In this document: piece by piece, positions 52,533-62,237 of the stretch
Layout: the number at the start of each line of letters is the position of its first letter
Position numbering within the stretch: position 1 is the stretch's first letter
DNA from: Martelella limonii
GTDB taxonomy: Bacteria > Pseudomonadota > Alphaproteobacteria > Rhizobiales > Rhizobiaceae
Length of the DNA stretch: 64,000 nucleotides
Reading direction: 5' to 3'
NCBI RefSeq assembly: GCF_013344475.1
Contig: NZ_JABUOU010000001.1
Span: 620,001-684,000, forward strand
Position numbers and translations under genes: made by a program
The notes under the pieces: model-generated
Told to the model about the DNA's origin: nothing
Seen by the model: only the letters and a program-made list of their open reading frames with translations
The model's database searches: none

Positions 52533-53984
52533 ATGAGCACGAATGACGATTTACTGACGACGTTTCCGGCGTTTTTCCGCGTCGATGGCCGCAAGGTCGC
52601 GATCTTCGGAGGCGAGGACGAGGCCTATGCCAAGGCACGGCTTATGGCGAAGACCAGCGCCGCAATCGTGGCTTATGCCGAGAGCTTTGCGGAGGATTAT
52701 CGGGCGTTTCTTTCGGAGCGCGGCTATCGGATCGTGGAAGCGCCGTTCGATCGCACCCAGCTTGAGGGTGCAACCCTGGTGTTTGCCGCAACCGGCATCA
52801 GCGAAGAGGATCATGCGATAGCCGATGCCGCGCGGGCAGCGTCGATCCCTGTGAATGCGGTCGACCAGAAGGACGACTGCGATTTCTATACGCCGGCGCT
52901 TGTCACCCGCCCGCCGATCGCCGTCGCCATCGGCACGGAAGGGGCGGGGCCCGTGCTGGCGCAGATGATCCGCGCCCAGATAGACACCATGCTGCCGCGT
53001 TCGCTCGGACCGCTCGCCCAGCTTGCCAACCGGCTGCGCGACAAGGTCGATGCCAATATCCCGCGCGGCGCGCCGCGTCGCGCCTTCTGGTCGCGCTTCT
53101 TCAACGGCGCCGTCGCCACCGCCATCGAGAAGGGCCGTACGCTTGAGGCTGAATGCATCGCCGACGAGATCATTGCCGATGGTGCGAAGGTTGCCGGCCA
53201 TGTGGCGCTGGTGGGCGCTGGCCCGGGTGCTGAAGACCTGCTCACGATCCGCGCCCATCGCCTGATGATGGAAGCCGACGTGATTGCCTATGATGCGCTT
53301 GTGCCGCAGGCCGTCGTCGATATGGGCAGGCGCGACGCGGAGCGGATCGCGGTTGGCAAGCGCAAGAACTGTCATTCGAAGTCGCAGAACGAAATCAACG
53401 GTCTGCTGGTCGATCTTGCCAGGGAAGGCAAGCGCGTCGTGCGGCTGAAGTCCGGCGATCCGCTGATCTTCGGTCGCGCCGGCGAGGAGATGGCAGCGCT
53501 GCGCGCGGCAGGCGTTTCCTATGAGGTGGTGCCCGGCATCACCTCGGCAACGGCAGCGGCCGCGGATTTCGAACTGCCTCTGACGCTGCGCGGCGTTGCC
53601 TCGACCCTGGTTTTTACGACCGGCCACGACCTCAATGGTGACACCCTGCCGGATTGGGCTGCGCTTGCGGTCCGCGGTGCGACCATTGCCGTCTATATGG
53701 GCCGTTCCGTTGCAGCCAAGCTCGGCGCCCGGCTTCAGGAGGCGGGCGTTCCTGCCGACACGACGATTGCGGTGATCGAGAATGCCAGCCGCAGCAACCA
53801 GCGCCTGTTCCACGGCATTCTCTCCGAAATGCCACTGCTGGAGGCGCGCGACGATCTCGCCGGCCCGGTGATGGTGATCATCGGCGATGCGGTGGCCGGC
53901 GCCAATCTGAAGCATTCGAGCGCGCTTTCGCAAGACAACCAGCTTGCCCGAACGAAATTCAAGGGAGTTGCCCATGTCCTCTAA
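52533..53984 (+). CDS. cysG: Siroheme synthase CysG (multifunctional)
   Basis: A 483-residue enzyme that turns uroporphyrinogen III into siroheme for sulfite reductase. The N-terminal dehydrogenase/ferrochelatase part (1-205) has a divergent nucleotide loop IFGGEDEAYAKARLM and the Ser-containing PRSLGPLAQLANRLR. The C-terminal methyltransferase (about 215-465) has HVALVGAGPGAEDLLTIRAH, LIFGRAGEEM and the VPGITSATAAAADFELPLT loop. It overlaps the DUF2849 gene by 11 bases and starts the sulfite assimilation operon. Confidence 0.95.
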   Translation: MSTNDDLLTTFPAFFRVDGRKVAIFGGEDEAYAKARLMAKTSAAIVAYAESFAEDYRAFLSERGYRIVEAPFDRTQLEGATLVFAATGISEEDHAIADAARAASIPVNAVDQKDDCDFYTPALVTRPPIAVAIGTEGAGPVLAQMIRAQIDTMLPRSLGPLAQLANRLRDKVDANIPRGAPRRAFWSRFFNGAVATAIEKGRTLEAECIADEIIADGAKVAGHVALVGAGPGAEDLLTIRAHRLMMEADVIAYDALVPQAVVDMGRRDAERIAVGKRKNCHSKSQNEINGLLVDLAREGKRVVRLKSGDPLIFGRAGEEMAALRAAGVSYEVVPGITSATAAAADFELPLTLRGVASTLVFTTGHDLNGDTLPDWAALAVRGATIAVYMGRSVAAKLGARLQEAGVPADTTIAVIENASRSNQRLFHGILSEMPLLEARDDLAGPVMVIIGDAVAGANLKHSSALSQDNQLARTKFKGVAHVL

Positions 53985-54291
53985 GGTTCTGACAGCAAAT
54001 CGCCTGACCGACGGCCTGGCCGTCTGGCTCGATGCCAACGGCCGCTGGTGCGAGGATTTGCAGGCAGCGCTTGTGGCCCGCCACGATGCCGCCATCGAAA
54101 GCCTCGACGAAATCGGCAAACGCGACTTCTCGGCAAACAAGGTTGTCGATCTCGCTGTCATAGATGTCGAGGAGCGCCCGGACGGTCGCATCTGGCCGCT
54201 GAGGCTGCGCGAGCGCATCCGCGCCGAAGGCCCGACCATTTCCTACGCCGCTGGCTATGCGGCGGCCAATCCAGAACGCGTGGAGGCGTAA
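53974..54291 (+). CDS. DUF2849 domain protein, sulfite assimilation operon
   Basis: A 105-residue protein: KVLTANRLTDGLAVWLDANG, then VVDLAVIDVEER and LRERIRAEGPTISYA. It matches the DUF2849 family, which lies between cysG and cysI in many alphaproteobacteria. Its function is unknown; a role in sulfite reductase assembly or siroheme transfer is a reasonable inference from constant linkage. AAGGGAG precedes ATG 53974. cysI starts 6 bases after its stop. Confidence 0.9.
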   Translation: MSSKVLTANRLTDGLAVWLDANGRWCEDLQAALVARHDAAIESLDEIGKRDFSANKVVDLAVIDVEERPDGRIWPLRLRERIRAEGPTISYAAGYAAANPERVEA

Positions 54292-54297
54292 GACCTC

Positions 54298-55953
54298 ATG
54301 TATCGTTACGATGAATTCGACAAGGACTTCGTCTCGCAGCGGGTGGACCAGTTCGCAGATCAGGTCGCGCGCCGCCTGTCGGGCGAGATCACCGAGGATG
54401 CCTTCAAGCCGCTCCGGCTGATGAATGGCGTCTATCTTCAGCTTCACGCCTACATGCTGCGTATCGCCGTGCCCTATGGCACGATGAACGCCCGCCAGAT
54501 GCGCATGCTCGCCCATGTCGCGCGGACCTATGACCGCGGCTACGGCCACTTCACCACCCGCCAGAACATCCAGTTCAACTGGCCGAAGCTTTCGGACATT
54601 CCCGCGATCCTGCGGGAACTCGCGAGCGTCGAGATGCATGCGATCCAGACTTCGGGCAACTGCATCCGCAACGTGACCGCCGACCATTTTTCCGGCGCGG
54701 CCGCCGATGAGGTTGCCGATCCCAGGCCTTATGCCGAAATCCTGCGGCAGTGGTCATCCATCCATCCGGAATTCTCGTTCCTGCCGCGCAAGTTCAAGAT
54801 TGCCGTCACCGGCGCCGAACGCGACCGCGCGGCCATCCAGGTTCACGACATCGGCCTGCATCTGAAGCGCAATGAAGACGGCGCGCTCGGCTTTGCCGTC
54901 TATGTCGGCGGCGGGCAGGGGCGCACACCGATGATCGCCAGGAAGGTGCGCGACTTCCTGCCGGAGCAAGACTTGCTGACCTATGCGACCGCGATCCTGC
55001 GCGTCTACAATCTCAACGGCCGCCGCGACAACAAGTACAAGGCCCGGATCAAGATCCTCGTCCACGAGACCGGACTTGAAGAGTTGAAGGCACAGATCGA
55101 GCAGGAATTCGATGCGCTGAAGGACGGCGCGCTGCGGCTTCCCGCAGCCGATGTCGAGGCGATCCGCGCCTATTTCGCCCCGCCGGAACTTCCCGCCCGC
55201 GAGCGTGACCGCTTCGACACGGCGGACGCCGGCTACATCAACTGGCTGACCCGCAACACCGTTGCCCACAAGCGCGACGACTATGCGAGCATCACGATCT
55301 CGCTGAAGCCGATTGGCGGCATTCCGGGCGATGCGACGGATCAGCAGATGGACGTGGTGGCCGACATCGCCGAACAGTACGGCTTCGATGAGATCCGCGT
55401 GAGCCATGAGCAGAACCTGGTTCTGCCGCATGTCGCCCGCGCCGATCTTCCGGCGGTCTACCGCGCGCTCGATGAAGCAGGGCTTGCGACGGGCAATGCA
55501 GGCCTGATCACCGATATCATTGCCTGTCCCGGGCTCGATTACTGCGCGCTTGCCAATGCGCGCTCCATCCCGCTTGCGCAGGAACTCTCCACCCGTTTCG
55601 GCAATGCCGAGCGGCAGGCGGAGATCGGCGATCTGAAGATCAAGATTTCCGGCTGCATCAATGCCTGCGGCCATCACCATGTCGGCCATATCGGCCTGCT
55701 CGGCGTGGAGAAGAAGGGCGCGGAGCTTTACCAGATCACGCTGGGCGGATCGGCGGATGAGAACACTTCGATCGGCGAGATCATCGGCCGCGGCTTCGAG
55801 CCAGAGAAGGTGACCGATGCGGTAGAGACCATTGTCGACACCTACCTTGCCCTTCGCAGCGACAAGACCGAGACCTTTATCGACGCCTATCGCAGGGTTG
55901 GCCCGCAGCCGTTCAAGGATGCGCTCTACCCGGAAAAAGCCAGGGCCGCCTGA
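54298..55953 (+). CDS. cysI: Ferredoxin-type nitrite/sulfite reductase hemoprotein CysI
   Basis: A 551-residue siroheme/4Fe-4S enzyme reducing sulfite to sulfide. The N-terminal half has YGHFTTRQNIQFNWP and TSGNCIRNVTADHFSG. The cofactor cysteines lie in ACPGLDYCALANARS and SGCINACGHHHVGHIGL near residues 405-455. The Arg/Lys residues for sulfite binding are present. There is no separate flavoprotein subunit in the operon, so electrons probably come from ferredoxin through the nearby Fpr. Nitrite as substrate cannot be excluded, but cysG and DUF934 favour sulfite. Confidence 0.93.
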   Translation: MYRYDEFDKDFVSQRVDQFADQVARRLSGEITEDAFKPLRLMNGVYLQLHAYMLRIAVPYGTMNARQMRMLAHVARTYDRGYGHFTTRQNIQFNWPKLSDIPAILRELASVEMHAIQTSGNCIRNVTADHFSGAAADEVADPRPYAEILRQWSSIHPEFSFLPRKFKIAVTGAERDRAAIQVHDIGLHLKRNEDGALGFAVYVGGGQGRTPMIARKVRDFLPEQDLLTYATAILRVYNLNGRRDNKYKARIKILVHETGLEELKAQIEQEFDALKDGALRLPAADVEAIRAYFAPPELPARERDRFDTADAGYINWLTRNTVAHKRDDYASITISLKPIGGIPGDATDQQMDVVADIAEQYGFDEIRVSHEQNLVLPHVARADLPAVYRALDEAGLATGNAGLITDIIACPGLDYCALANARSIPLAQELSTRFGNAERQAEIGDLKIKISGCINACGHHHVGHIGLLGVEKKGAELYQITLGGSADENTSIGEIIGRGFEPEKVTDAVETIVDTYLALRSDKTETFIDAYRRVGPQPFKDALYPEKARAA

Positions 55954-55964
55954 GGAGCACGAAC

Positions 55965-56468
55965 ATGACTGCAATTTGGAAAGAAAGCGGCTTCGTCGAG
56001 GGTGATCCCTGGGTCGTCGAAACCGAGGACCGCAAGGCCGGCGAGGGGGAGCGGGCGTTGATCCCCTTTGCCGATATCATCGAAAACGGCATAGACGGCA
56101 ATGAAGCGGTTGGCGTCGTGCTCGATCCCTTTGACGATCCGATCCGGCTTGCGCCCTATCTCGACAGGATTGTGCTCGTGGCACTCACCTTTCCGGCATT
56201 CAATGACGGCCGCGCCTTCTCGCAGGCAACGCTCCTGCGGGAGCGCCTGGGATATGGCGGCGAGCTGCGCGCGATCGGCGATGTGCTGATCGATCCGCTG
56301 GTGCACATGCTGCGCTGCGGTTTCGACAGTTTCGCCGTGACCAACGAAACGGCGCTCCGCCGGCTGGCGGAAGGCCGCTTGCCGGCTGTCACCCGCTATT
56401 ACCAGCCCTCTGCAAGACCGGCGGACGCCGTGCCGGGCTACAGCTGGCGGCGCAAGGCGAGCGCCTGA
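55965..56468 (+). CDS. DUF934 domain protein, sulfite assimilation operon
   Basis: A 167-residue protein: MTAIWKESGFVEGDPWVV, GVVLDPFDDPIRLAPYLDRI, LTFPAFNDGRAFSQATLLRE and a C-terminal FAVTNETALRRLAEG. This is the DUF934 pattern, constantly linked to cysI; the molecular role is unknown, possibly an accessory of sulfite reduction. It starts 11 bases after the cysI stop and ends the operon. Confidence 0.92.
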   Translation: MTAIWKESGFVEGDPWVVETEDRKAGEGERALIPFADIIENGIDGNEAVGVVLDPFDDPIRLAPYLDRIVLVALTFPAFNDGRAFSQATLLRERLGYGGELRAIGDVLIDPLVHMLRCGFDSFAVTNETALRRLAEGRLPAVTRYYQPSARPADAVPGYSWRRKASA

Positions 56469-56545
56469 CAAGGCAGTTTTGAACCGCAGGCTTTGCAATT
56501 GGCGGCCAGCGGTAGTATCTGAGCGCACAAACATGCTGAAAATTG

Positions 56546-56564
56546 CGGGCCCGGTATGGGCCCG
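56546..56564 (+). promoter_or_regulatory. GC-rich hairpin upstream of fpr
   Basis: CGGGCCC (56546-56552), loop GGTAT, GGGCCCG (56558-56564) form a perfect 7-bp stem between the DUF934 gene and fpr. No T-run follows. It may weaken read-through from the cys operon or shape the fpr leader. Confidence 0.5.
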
Positions 56565-56609
56565 TCGGCAGGTCAGGGGCGCCGAAGAGACAGAATGACA
56601 GGACCGAAC

Positions 56610-57422
56610 ATGAACGTGCAGACCAAGACCGAAGATCTCAGAGAAGCCTTGCCGGCAGGCGTATACGGCGAAACCGTCCTGAGCGTGGAGCACTATACCG
56701 ATCACCTGTTTCGCTTCACCATGACGCGGCCGGACGGCTTCCGGTTCCGCTCGGGCGAATTCGCGATGATCGGTCTGATGGTCGACGGCAAGCCGATCTA
56801 CCGCGCCTATTCGATCGCAAGCCCGGCCTGGGCGGAGGAACTCGAATTCTTCTCGATCAAGGTGCCTGGCGGGCCGCTGACCCAGCACCTGCAGAAGATC
56901 CAGCCCGGCGACACCGTGCTGATGCGCAAGAAGCCGACCGGCACGCTGGTTCTCGACGCGCTGACGCCGGCCAGGCGCCTCTACATGTTCTCGACCGGAA
57001 CCGGCATTGCGCCGTTCGCAAGCCTGATCCGGGAGCCGGAAACGTTTGAAAAGTTCGATGAGGTCATCCTGACCCATACCTGCCGCGAGGTTGCCGAGCT
57101 GAAATATGGCTTCGACCTGATGGCGGAGATCGAAAACGACGAATTGCTGAGCGAAGTCGTCGGTGGCAAGTTGCGCCACTATGCGACCGCGACACGCGAA
57201 GACTTCGAGCGCACGGGCCGCATCACCGACCTGATCGCCAGTGGCAAGCTCTTTGAAGACCTCGGCGTGCCGGCGCTCAACCCGGAGACCGACCGCGCCA
57301 TGATCTGCGGCTCGACCGAAATGCTGAAGGACACCAAGGCGCTTCTCGAAGCCGCCAGCATGGAAGAGGGCGCCAACAACAAGCCGTCGCAGTTCGTGAT
57401 CGAACGGGCGTTTGTGGGCTGA
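56610..57422 (+). CDS. fpr: Ferredoxin-NADP reductase
   Basis: A 270-residue FAD enzyme of the bacterial Fpr type. FAD-binding motif RAYSIASPAWAEELEFFSIK near residue 70, VPGGPLTQHLQKI after it, and the NADP-binding FSTGTGIAPFASLIREPE near 130 and MICGSTEM near 232 are clear. The C-terminus ends VIERAFVG, typical of this subclass. It could deliver electrons to ferredoxin for the sulfite reductase upstream. ATG 56610 follows AGGA at 56599-56602; ATG 56595 is an alternative. Confidence 0.93.
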   Translation: MNVQTKTEDLREALPAGVYGETVLSVEHYTDHLFRFTMTRPDGFRFRSGEFAMIGLMVDGKPIYRAYSIASPAWAEELEFFSIKVPGGPLTQHLQKIQPGDTVLMRKKPTGTLVLDALTPARRLYMFSTGTGIAPFASLIREPETFEKFDEVILTHTCREVAELKYGFDLMAEIENDELLSEVVGGKLRHYATATREDFERTGRITDLIASGKLFEDLGVPALNPETDRAMICGSTEMLKDTKALLEAASMEEGANNKPSQFVIERAFVG

Positions 57423-57487
57423 GAAGAACAGCCGCTCCCGCTCCGTCGGGATAGGCGACGTTCTGTTCTAGCTTAAGATGGCATAAG

Positions 57488-57516
57488 AAAGGGCGGGCCG
57501 TGAGGCTCGCCCTTTT
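57488..57516. terminator. Rho-independent terminator between fpr and the efflux operon
   Basis: AAAGGGCGGGCC (57488-57499), loop GTGA, GGCTCGCCC (57504-57512) then TTTT make a strong 9-bp stem, with AAA/TTT extending it. It serves fpr on the plus strand and, with a shorter U-run, could also serve the convergent minus-strand permease gene. Confidence 0.88.
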
Positions 57517-57580
57517 GCATTTATCAGCGTTCCAGTCTGCGGCCGGCCGTCTTCTTCGCTATCAGCCTTCCTGGCTGGTT

Positions 57581-58786
57581 TCACTCGAACCGCAACGCAT
57601 CGATCGGGCTGAGCCTTGCGGCGCGCCGGGCCGGGAAGTAGCCGAAGATCAGGCCGATCAGTGCCGAGAACGCAAAGGCGCCGGCGATCATCCACGGACT
57701 CACGACGAAGGGCAGGCCGAGATACTGGACCGCGCCATAGGCAACGCCGAGACCGATGATGATGCCGGCAATGCCGCCCGAAACTGAAAGAACCAGCGCC
57801 TCGACGATGAACTGCGCCAGAACCTGACGTTCCAGAGCGCCCACAGTCAGCCTGAGCCCGATCTCTCGGGTGCGCTCTGTCACCGAAACCAGCATGATGT
57901 TCATGATGCCGATGCCGCCGACCAGCAGGCTGACCGCGGCCACGGCTGCCAGCATGCCGGTGAGGTGGTTTCTTGTGCCGGCGACGGCATTGGTGATTTC
58001 GGTCATGTCGTTCACTTCGAAATCGTCCGGCCGTCCGGGCAGAATGTTGCGGCGTTCGCGCAGGACGTCGCGCACCTCTTCTTCAAGCGCGTGTGTGGAT
58101 ACGCCGTCTCTTGCGGCCAGCATGATGCTCTCGATGTAGCTGTCGCCGCCGACGCGGCGCTGGAAGGTCGAAATCGGCATCAGGACGATATCGTCCTGAT
58201 CGCGCCCCATGCCCGTCTCGCCCTTGGCGCCGAGCGTGCCGATGACGGCGCAGGAGATATTGCCGACGCGGATATTGCCGCCAACGGGGTCCTCCTCCGC
58301 AAACAGTGCCTGTTTGACCGTAGCGCCGAGGATGCAGGTGGTCGTGCCCGCTGAAGCTTCCGCTGCTTCGAAGCCCGTGCCGCTTTCGATCTCCCAGTCC
58401 TGGGCCGCCAGAAACGCGTCATTGGTGCCGATCACCGTGGTGTGGCGGTTGTTGCCTCCGGCAACCACGGTGACGTCGGAGATGTTCTGGGGCGCGACCG
58501 CCCGCAGATCCGGGATCTGGTTGCGCAGCGCTGCGATGTCGCGCTCGCTGAAGCCCTTGGCCGCCTGCGAGGCGGCGCCCGGGTCCCGCTGGCCGGGCCG
58601 CACGAACAGGATATCCGTCCCGAGCCGCGCGATCTCGCTGCGCACGCGCTCGGCCGTGCCATTTGCGACGGTGACCATGACGATCACCGCAGACACGCCG
58701 ATGATGATGCCGAGAACGGTCAGGAAAGAACGCAGCAGGTTGCGCCGGACAGCGCGCAGCGCGAGCTTGAGCAACTCAAGAAACAT
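57581..58786 (-). CDS. MacB-like ABC transporter permease
   Basis: A 401-residue inner-membrane protein with the MacB layout: a first membrane segment (SFLTVLGIIIGVSAVIVMV), a periplasmic domain of about 200 residues (NISDVTVVAGGNNRHTTVIG onwards), and three C-terminal segments with GIGIMNIMLVSVTERTREIG and FGYFPARRAARLSPIDALR. In this family ATPase and permease may be fused; here they are separate genes. It overlaps the ATPase gene by 11 bases. ATG 58786 was chosen because it starts just before the first membrane segment. Confidence 0.92.
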   Translation of the reverse strand: MFLELLKLALRAVRRNLLRSFLTVLGIIIGVSAVIVMVTVANGTAERVRSEIARLGTDILFVRPGQRDPGAASQAAKGFSERDIAALRNQIPDLRAVAPQNISDVTVVAGGNNRHTTVIGTNDAFLAAQDWEIESGTGFEAAEASAGTTTCILGATVKQALFAEEDPVGGNIRVGNISCAVIGTLGAKGETGMGRDQDDIVLMPISTFQRRVGGDSYIESIMLAARDGVSTHALEEEVRDVLRERRNILPGRPDDFEVNDMTEITNAVAGTRNHLTGMLAAVAAVSLLVGGIGIMNIMLVSVTERTREIGLRLTVGALERQVLAQFIVEALVLSVSGGIAGIIIGLGVAYGAVQYLGLPFVVSPWMIAGAFAFSALIGLIFGYFPARRAARLSPIDALRFE

Positions 58787-59504
58787 GGTCGTTCTCCTGC
58801 CATTCATCGGCATTGATCGCGTTGTCGCCATCGACCCTGCCATCGAGGAACTGCATGCGCCGTCCCGCATAGCGCGCCACATTCTCGTCATGGGTCACCA
58901 TGACGACGGTGATGCCGATATCCTCGTTGAGGCTGGTCACCAGCTCCATGATGTCGTTGCTGGACCGGGTATCGAGATTGCCGGTCGGCTCGTCGGCAAG
59001 AAGCACGGCCGGTTCCGTGATCAGCGCGCGCGCAATGGCAACGCGCTGCTGCTGGCCGCCGGAAAGCTCCTGCGTACGCTGATGCAGACGGTCGCCGAGG
59101 CCGACCTGCGACAGTGCGTTTTCAGCACGCTCGCGCCGCTCCGTCCGGTTGATGCCGCGATAGAGCAGGGGGAGTTCGACATTTTCGATCGCGGATGAGC
59201 GCGGCAGAAGATTGTAGCGCTGGAACACGAAGGCCAGCAGATGCCGGCGCAGCAGTGTCAGCTTCGGGTTTGAGAGCTCCGTCGTATCCACGCCCTGGAA
59301 GAAGAACTGCCCGTGGGTCGGCCGGTCGAGCCAGCCGAGAATGTTCATGGCCGTCGATTTTCCGGAGCCGGACGGGCCCATGATCGATACGAACTCGCCG
59401 GCTTCGATCGCGAAATTGACGCCGTTCAACGCAGCGATTTCGGCTTCACCGGCGCCATATATCCGAGAAACATTGCGGAATTCGATGAGAGGTGCAGCGG
59501 CCAT
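58776..59504 (-). CDS. MacB-like ABC transporter ATP-binding protein
   Basis: A 242-residue ATPase: Walker [16 protein letters not shown]-loop [10 protein letters not shown], signature [15 protein letters not shown], Walker [13 protein letters not shown], and switch VMVTHDE. This is the LolD/MacB subfamily (EPTGNLD), which powers efflux or lipoprotein transfer without transporting through the membrane. It sits between the adaptor and permease genes; ATG 59504 starts one base before the adaptor's stop. Confidence 0.94.
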   Translation of the reverse strand: MAAAPLIEFRNVSRIYGAGEAEIAALNGVNFAIEAGEFVSIMGPSGSGKSTAMNILGWLDRPTHGQFFFQGVDTTELSNPKLTLLRRHLLAFVFQRYNLLPRSSAIENVELPLLYRGINRTERRERAENALSQVGLGDRLHQRTQELSGGQQQRVAIARALITEPAVLLADEPTGNLDTRSSNDIMELVTSLNEDIGITVVMVTHDENVARYAGRRMQFLDGRVDGDNAINADEWQENDHVS

Positions 59505-59505
59505 G

Positions 59506-60753
59506 TCAGCGGTCTCCCTCGCGGCCGGTCCCCGTGACCACCATGTCGCCGACGCGCAGATCGCCATCGGCAACCACAGTGTAGCGGCCATCGGTGGCGC
59601 CGACGGTGATCGGCACGGGCAGCGGCTCGTCGTTTCTCAGCAGCCAGGCGGTGCGCTCGTCGCCCTCGGAGGTCGGGACATCCACGCCTGTCGGCACAAA
59701 GCGCAAGGCTGCGGACGGCACCAGGATCACATCCTCGCTTTCGCTGACGAGAATATCGGCCGTCGCCGTCATGCCCTGGCGCAGCAGGTGTTCGGAATTG
59801 TCGACCGCAAGCACCGCCTTGTAGGTCACGACATCGCTGTTGAGTTCGGACGCATAGCGGATCGAGGCGATTTCTGCCGGAAACACCTTGTCGGGAAAGG
59901 CTTCGACGGTGAAATTCGCCTTCTGGCCTTCCTGAACGCGTCCTACATCGGCTTCATCGATATCGACGCGCAACTCCATATGGTCGAGATCGCCGGCGAT
60001 CACGAAGAGAGTAGGGGCCTCCAGCGAGGCCGCGACCGTCTGTCCGACCTCAACATTTCGATAAAGCACGATGCCGTCGATGGGCGAGCGAATGGTCGCC
60101 TTGGTCAGACGCAGTTCCGCAAGCGCAAGAGCGGCCTTCGCCACATCGATGCGCGCCTCCGCGCTCTGCTTGTCTGCCTGAGCCGAAGCATAGGCAAACT
60201 TTGCATCTTCGAATTCCTGGCGTGGCGCGACGTTGCGTTTGGCAAGACTTTCGGTGCGGTCCATGGTGGCCTTTGCGGCCTCGAGCGCGGAGTTGCTGGA
60301 GGCGACATCCGCCTCGGCGGCGGCAAGGCCGGCCTTGGCGCTGAGGATATCGGCCTTCAGCTCGTCTGTATCGAGTTCGAGCAGCACGTCGCCGGCCTTG
60401 ACCGGACTGTTGAAGTCGACGCGCACATCCTTCACGGTGCCCGACAGCTCGGTCGATATCTCGACCCGTTCCTTGGGCTGGATCGCGCCGGTTGCCCGCA
60501 CCGCAACGTTCATCGGGCCGCGAATGACTTCCTGCGTGACATAACCGGGCTTGGCGGCCACCAGGTGCTGGAGATCGCCGCGTTCATAGAACCGGTATCC
60601 GGCATAGCCGGCGCCAGCGAGAATGACGACCAGAACCAGCGAGCCCCAGGGAAAGCGGCGGCGCGGCTTGTTCTCGCCGAGAATGGCCATGATATCGGGA
60701 ACCGGGGGCCGCGCCGGGCCTTCCTGTTCATCGCGCCTGCCGTGCGAGGCCAT
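59506..60753 (-). CDS. MacA-like periplasmic adaptor (membrane fusion) protein
   Basis: A 415-residue adaptor. Residues about 33-54 form a membrane anchor (FPWGSLVLVVILAGAGYAGY). Barrel-sandwich halves with VEISTELSGTVKDV and ATIRSPIDGIVLYRNVEVGQ flank a coiled coil rich in alanine and lysine (about 120-185), and the C-terminus has LRVDIDEADVGRV and a beta-barrel. It links the inner-membrane pump to an outer-membrane channel; no TolC gene is near. It is the first gene of a three-gene minus-strand operon. ATG 60753 follows AGGAGAAT. Confidence 0.93.
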   Translation of the reverse strand: MASHGRRDEQEGPARPPVPDIMAILGENKPRRRFPWGSLVLVVILAGAGYAGYRFYERGDLQHLVAAKPGYVTQEVIRGPMNVAVRATGAIQPKERVEISTELSGTVKDVRVDFNSPVKAGDVLLELDTDELKADILSAKAGLAAAEADVASSNSALEAAKATMDRTESLAKRNVAPRQEFEDAKFAYASAQADKQSAEARIDVAKAALALAELRLTKATIRSPIDGIVLYRNVEVGQTVAASLEAPTLFVIAGDLDHMELRVDIDEADVGRVQEGQKANFTVEAFPDKVFPAEIASIRYASELNSDVVTYKAVLAVDNSEHLLRQGMTATADILVSESEDVILVPSAALRFVPTGVDVPTSEGDERTAWLLRNDEPLPVPITVGATDGRYTVVADGDLRVGDMVVTGTGREGDR

Positions 60754-60979
60754 GGGGGATTCTCCTTGATATATGCGCTGCGAATTGCGGGCGACTATGG
60801 CGAGGAACGGCTGGCCTTGCAAGCACGGGCGCGGATTAACCCCGGCTTTGCAAGCTCCATCCGAATGGCGGTCGGCCGCCCCGCAATCGCGTCAGGTTCC
60901 GCCCAACAGCCGAACGGTGTCAGGGCGTTCGAATCATGCTACCGTGCGACCGAAATTCGAGTTTATGGGGAGAATTCTG

Positions 60980-61504
60980 GTGAAATCGCGTCATCTTGCA
61001 GCCGTCATCGTCTCGGCAATCATTTCGCTTCCGGCAGCTCAGGCGTTGTCCGCGATGCCGGACGGCGCAAGCTCCATCAACGAGACCTATCAGGACTGGC
61101 GCGTAACCTGTGTGACCAATGATGTCGGCGCGCGCTGCGCCATGGTCTTCAATCAGGTCGCCAAGGACACCGGCCAGCGCGTGCTGACGGTCGAGCTTTC
61201 GCTGCCGCCCGGCGTGGATACGGTCCAGGGCGCAATCATCGCGCCGTTCGGCCTCGCACTCGCACAGGGCGCGCGGGTAACGGTCGATGAAGAGAGCGAG
61301 GGAAAGCTCTTCGGCTTCTCGACTTGTTTGCCGCAAGGCTGCCTTGTGCCGCTTGAATTCGACGCAACGATGCTGGAAAGCCTGAAGGGTGGCAATGTGA
61401 TGAACATCACCGTTCAGCCGATCGACGGCACGAACATGGTGCGCTTTCCGGTTTCACTCAAAGGGTTCACCGCAGCCTACAAGCGCTTGAGTGAACTGCG
61501 GTAA
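60980..61504 (+). CDS. Invasion-associated locus B (IalB) family secreted protein
   Basis: A 174-residue exported protein with a signal peptide ending near AQALSA. The mature part starts INETYQDWRVTCVTND and has two cysteine pairs (VTCVTND/ARCAMVF and STCLPQGCLVP) typical of IalB, and VDTVQGAIIAPFGLALAQG. IalB of Bartonella aids entry into red cells, but in free-living relatives it is a periplasmic protein of unknown role. GTG 60980 follows GGGGAG; an upstream ATG 60965 lacks such a site. Confidence 0.9.
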   Translation: MKSRHLAAVIVSAIISLPAAQALSAMPDGASSINETYQDWRVTCVTNDVGARCAMVFNQVAKDTGQRVLTVELSLPPGVDTVQGAIIAPFGLALAQGARVTVDEESEGKLFGFSTCLPQGCLVPLEFDATMLESLKGGNVMNITVQPIDGTNMVRFPVSLKGFTAAYKRLSELR

Positions 61505-61696
61505 TCACTGTCCGCATGGTGCTTCTCAGGTCGCGCGCCGGTCCTGAACTGATCCGGAAATCCAGCCTTTGAGATGCACTTCAGTTCCATAATCTACATT
61601 ATGTGATTTTTGTTGGGAGCCGGACCGTGTTTCTCAGGACCATATCTGTTTGACACGGTTCTTTGGATTTCGAGCGGTCGAACCGGGAATTCTGCC

Positions 61697-62200
61697 ATGG
61701 ACGCCTATTTCACCCGTGTCTTCGTCATCGGCAATGGCGGCGCAGGAAAATCATGGCTGGCGTCGGCGCTTTCCCGCCATGCTTCCCTGCCGCTACACCA
61801 TCTGGATGATTTTCATTGGGAAACTGGCAGGTATGGCGTGGCGCGCGACAGGTCCGAGGGCGACGAAATGGTCAGTGCCGTCATGCTTGGCGATCGATGG
61901 ATCATGGAAGGTGTTTACGGTGCGCTTGCGAACATGGCGCTTCCCCGCCTCACCGCACTGATCTGGCTCGATCTGCCCGAAGAAGACTGCATTGCCAATG
62001 TGCGCAAGCGCGGTGTTCAAGGCGGTGCGAGCGAAGCCTCCTTCGAGGATTTGCTCGCCTGGATTTCTGCATATCGTATCCGCAGGAACAACTGGAATTC
62101 CCACGACGGGCATCGGCAGATATTCGACAATTTCGATGGCTCCAAGCAGCGCCGCGCGGATGTACAGGCCTTTCTTCAACGGACAGGCGCACGGCCCTAG
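61697..62200 (+). CDS. P-loop kinase-like protein (AAA/adenylate-kinase-like)
   Basis: A 167-residue nucleotide-binding protein. VFVIGNGGAGKSWLASALS holds the P-loop, LPLHHLDDFHWE follows, GDRWIMEGVYGAL and IWLDLPEEDC come next, and a basic RKRGVQGG segment resembles the lid. The pattern fits the small FlaR/topology-modulation-type kinases, whose substrate is generally unknown. ATG 61697 begins at the conserved strand. About 190 bases without other features precede it. Confidence 0.8.
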   Translation: MDAYFTRVFVIGNGGAGKSWLASALSRHASLPLHHLDDFHWETGRYGVARDRSEGDEMVSAVMLGDRWIMEGVYGALANMALPRLTALIWLDLPEEDCIANVRKRGVQGGASEASFEDLLAWISAYRIRRNNWNSHDGHRQIFDNFDGSKQRRADVQAFLQRTGARP

Positions 62201-62237
62201 GCCGTTTCGTTGACGCGCCGGTCCAAGCAGCGCGCTA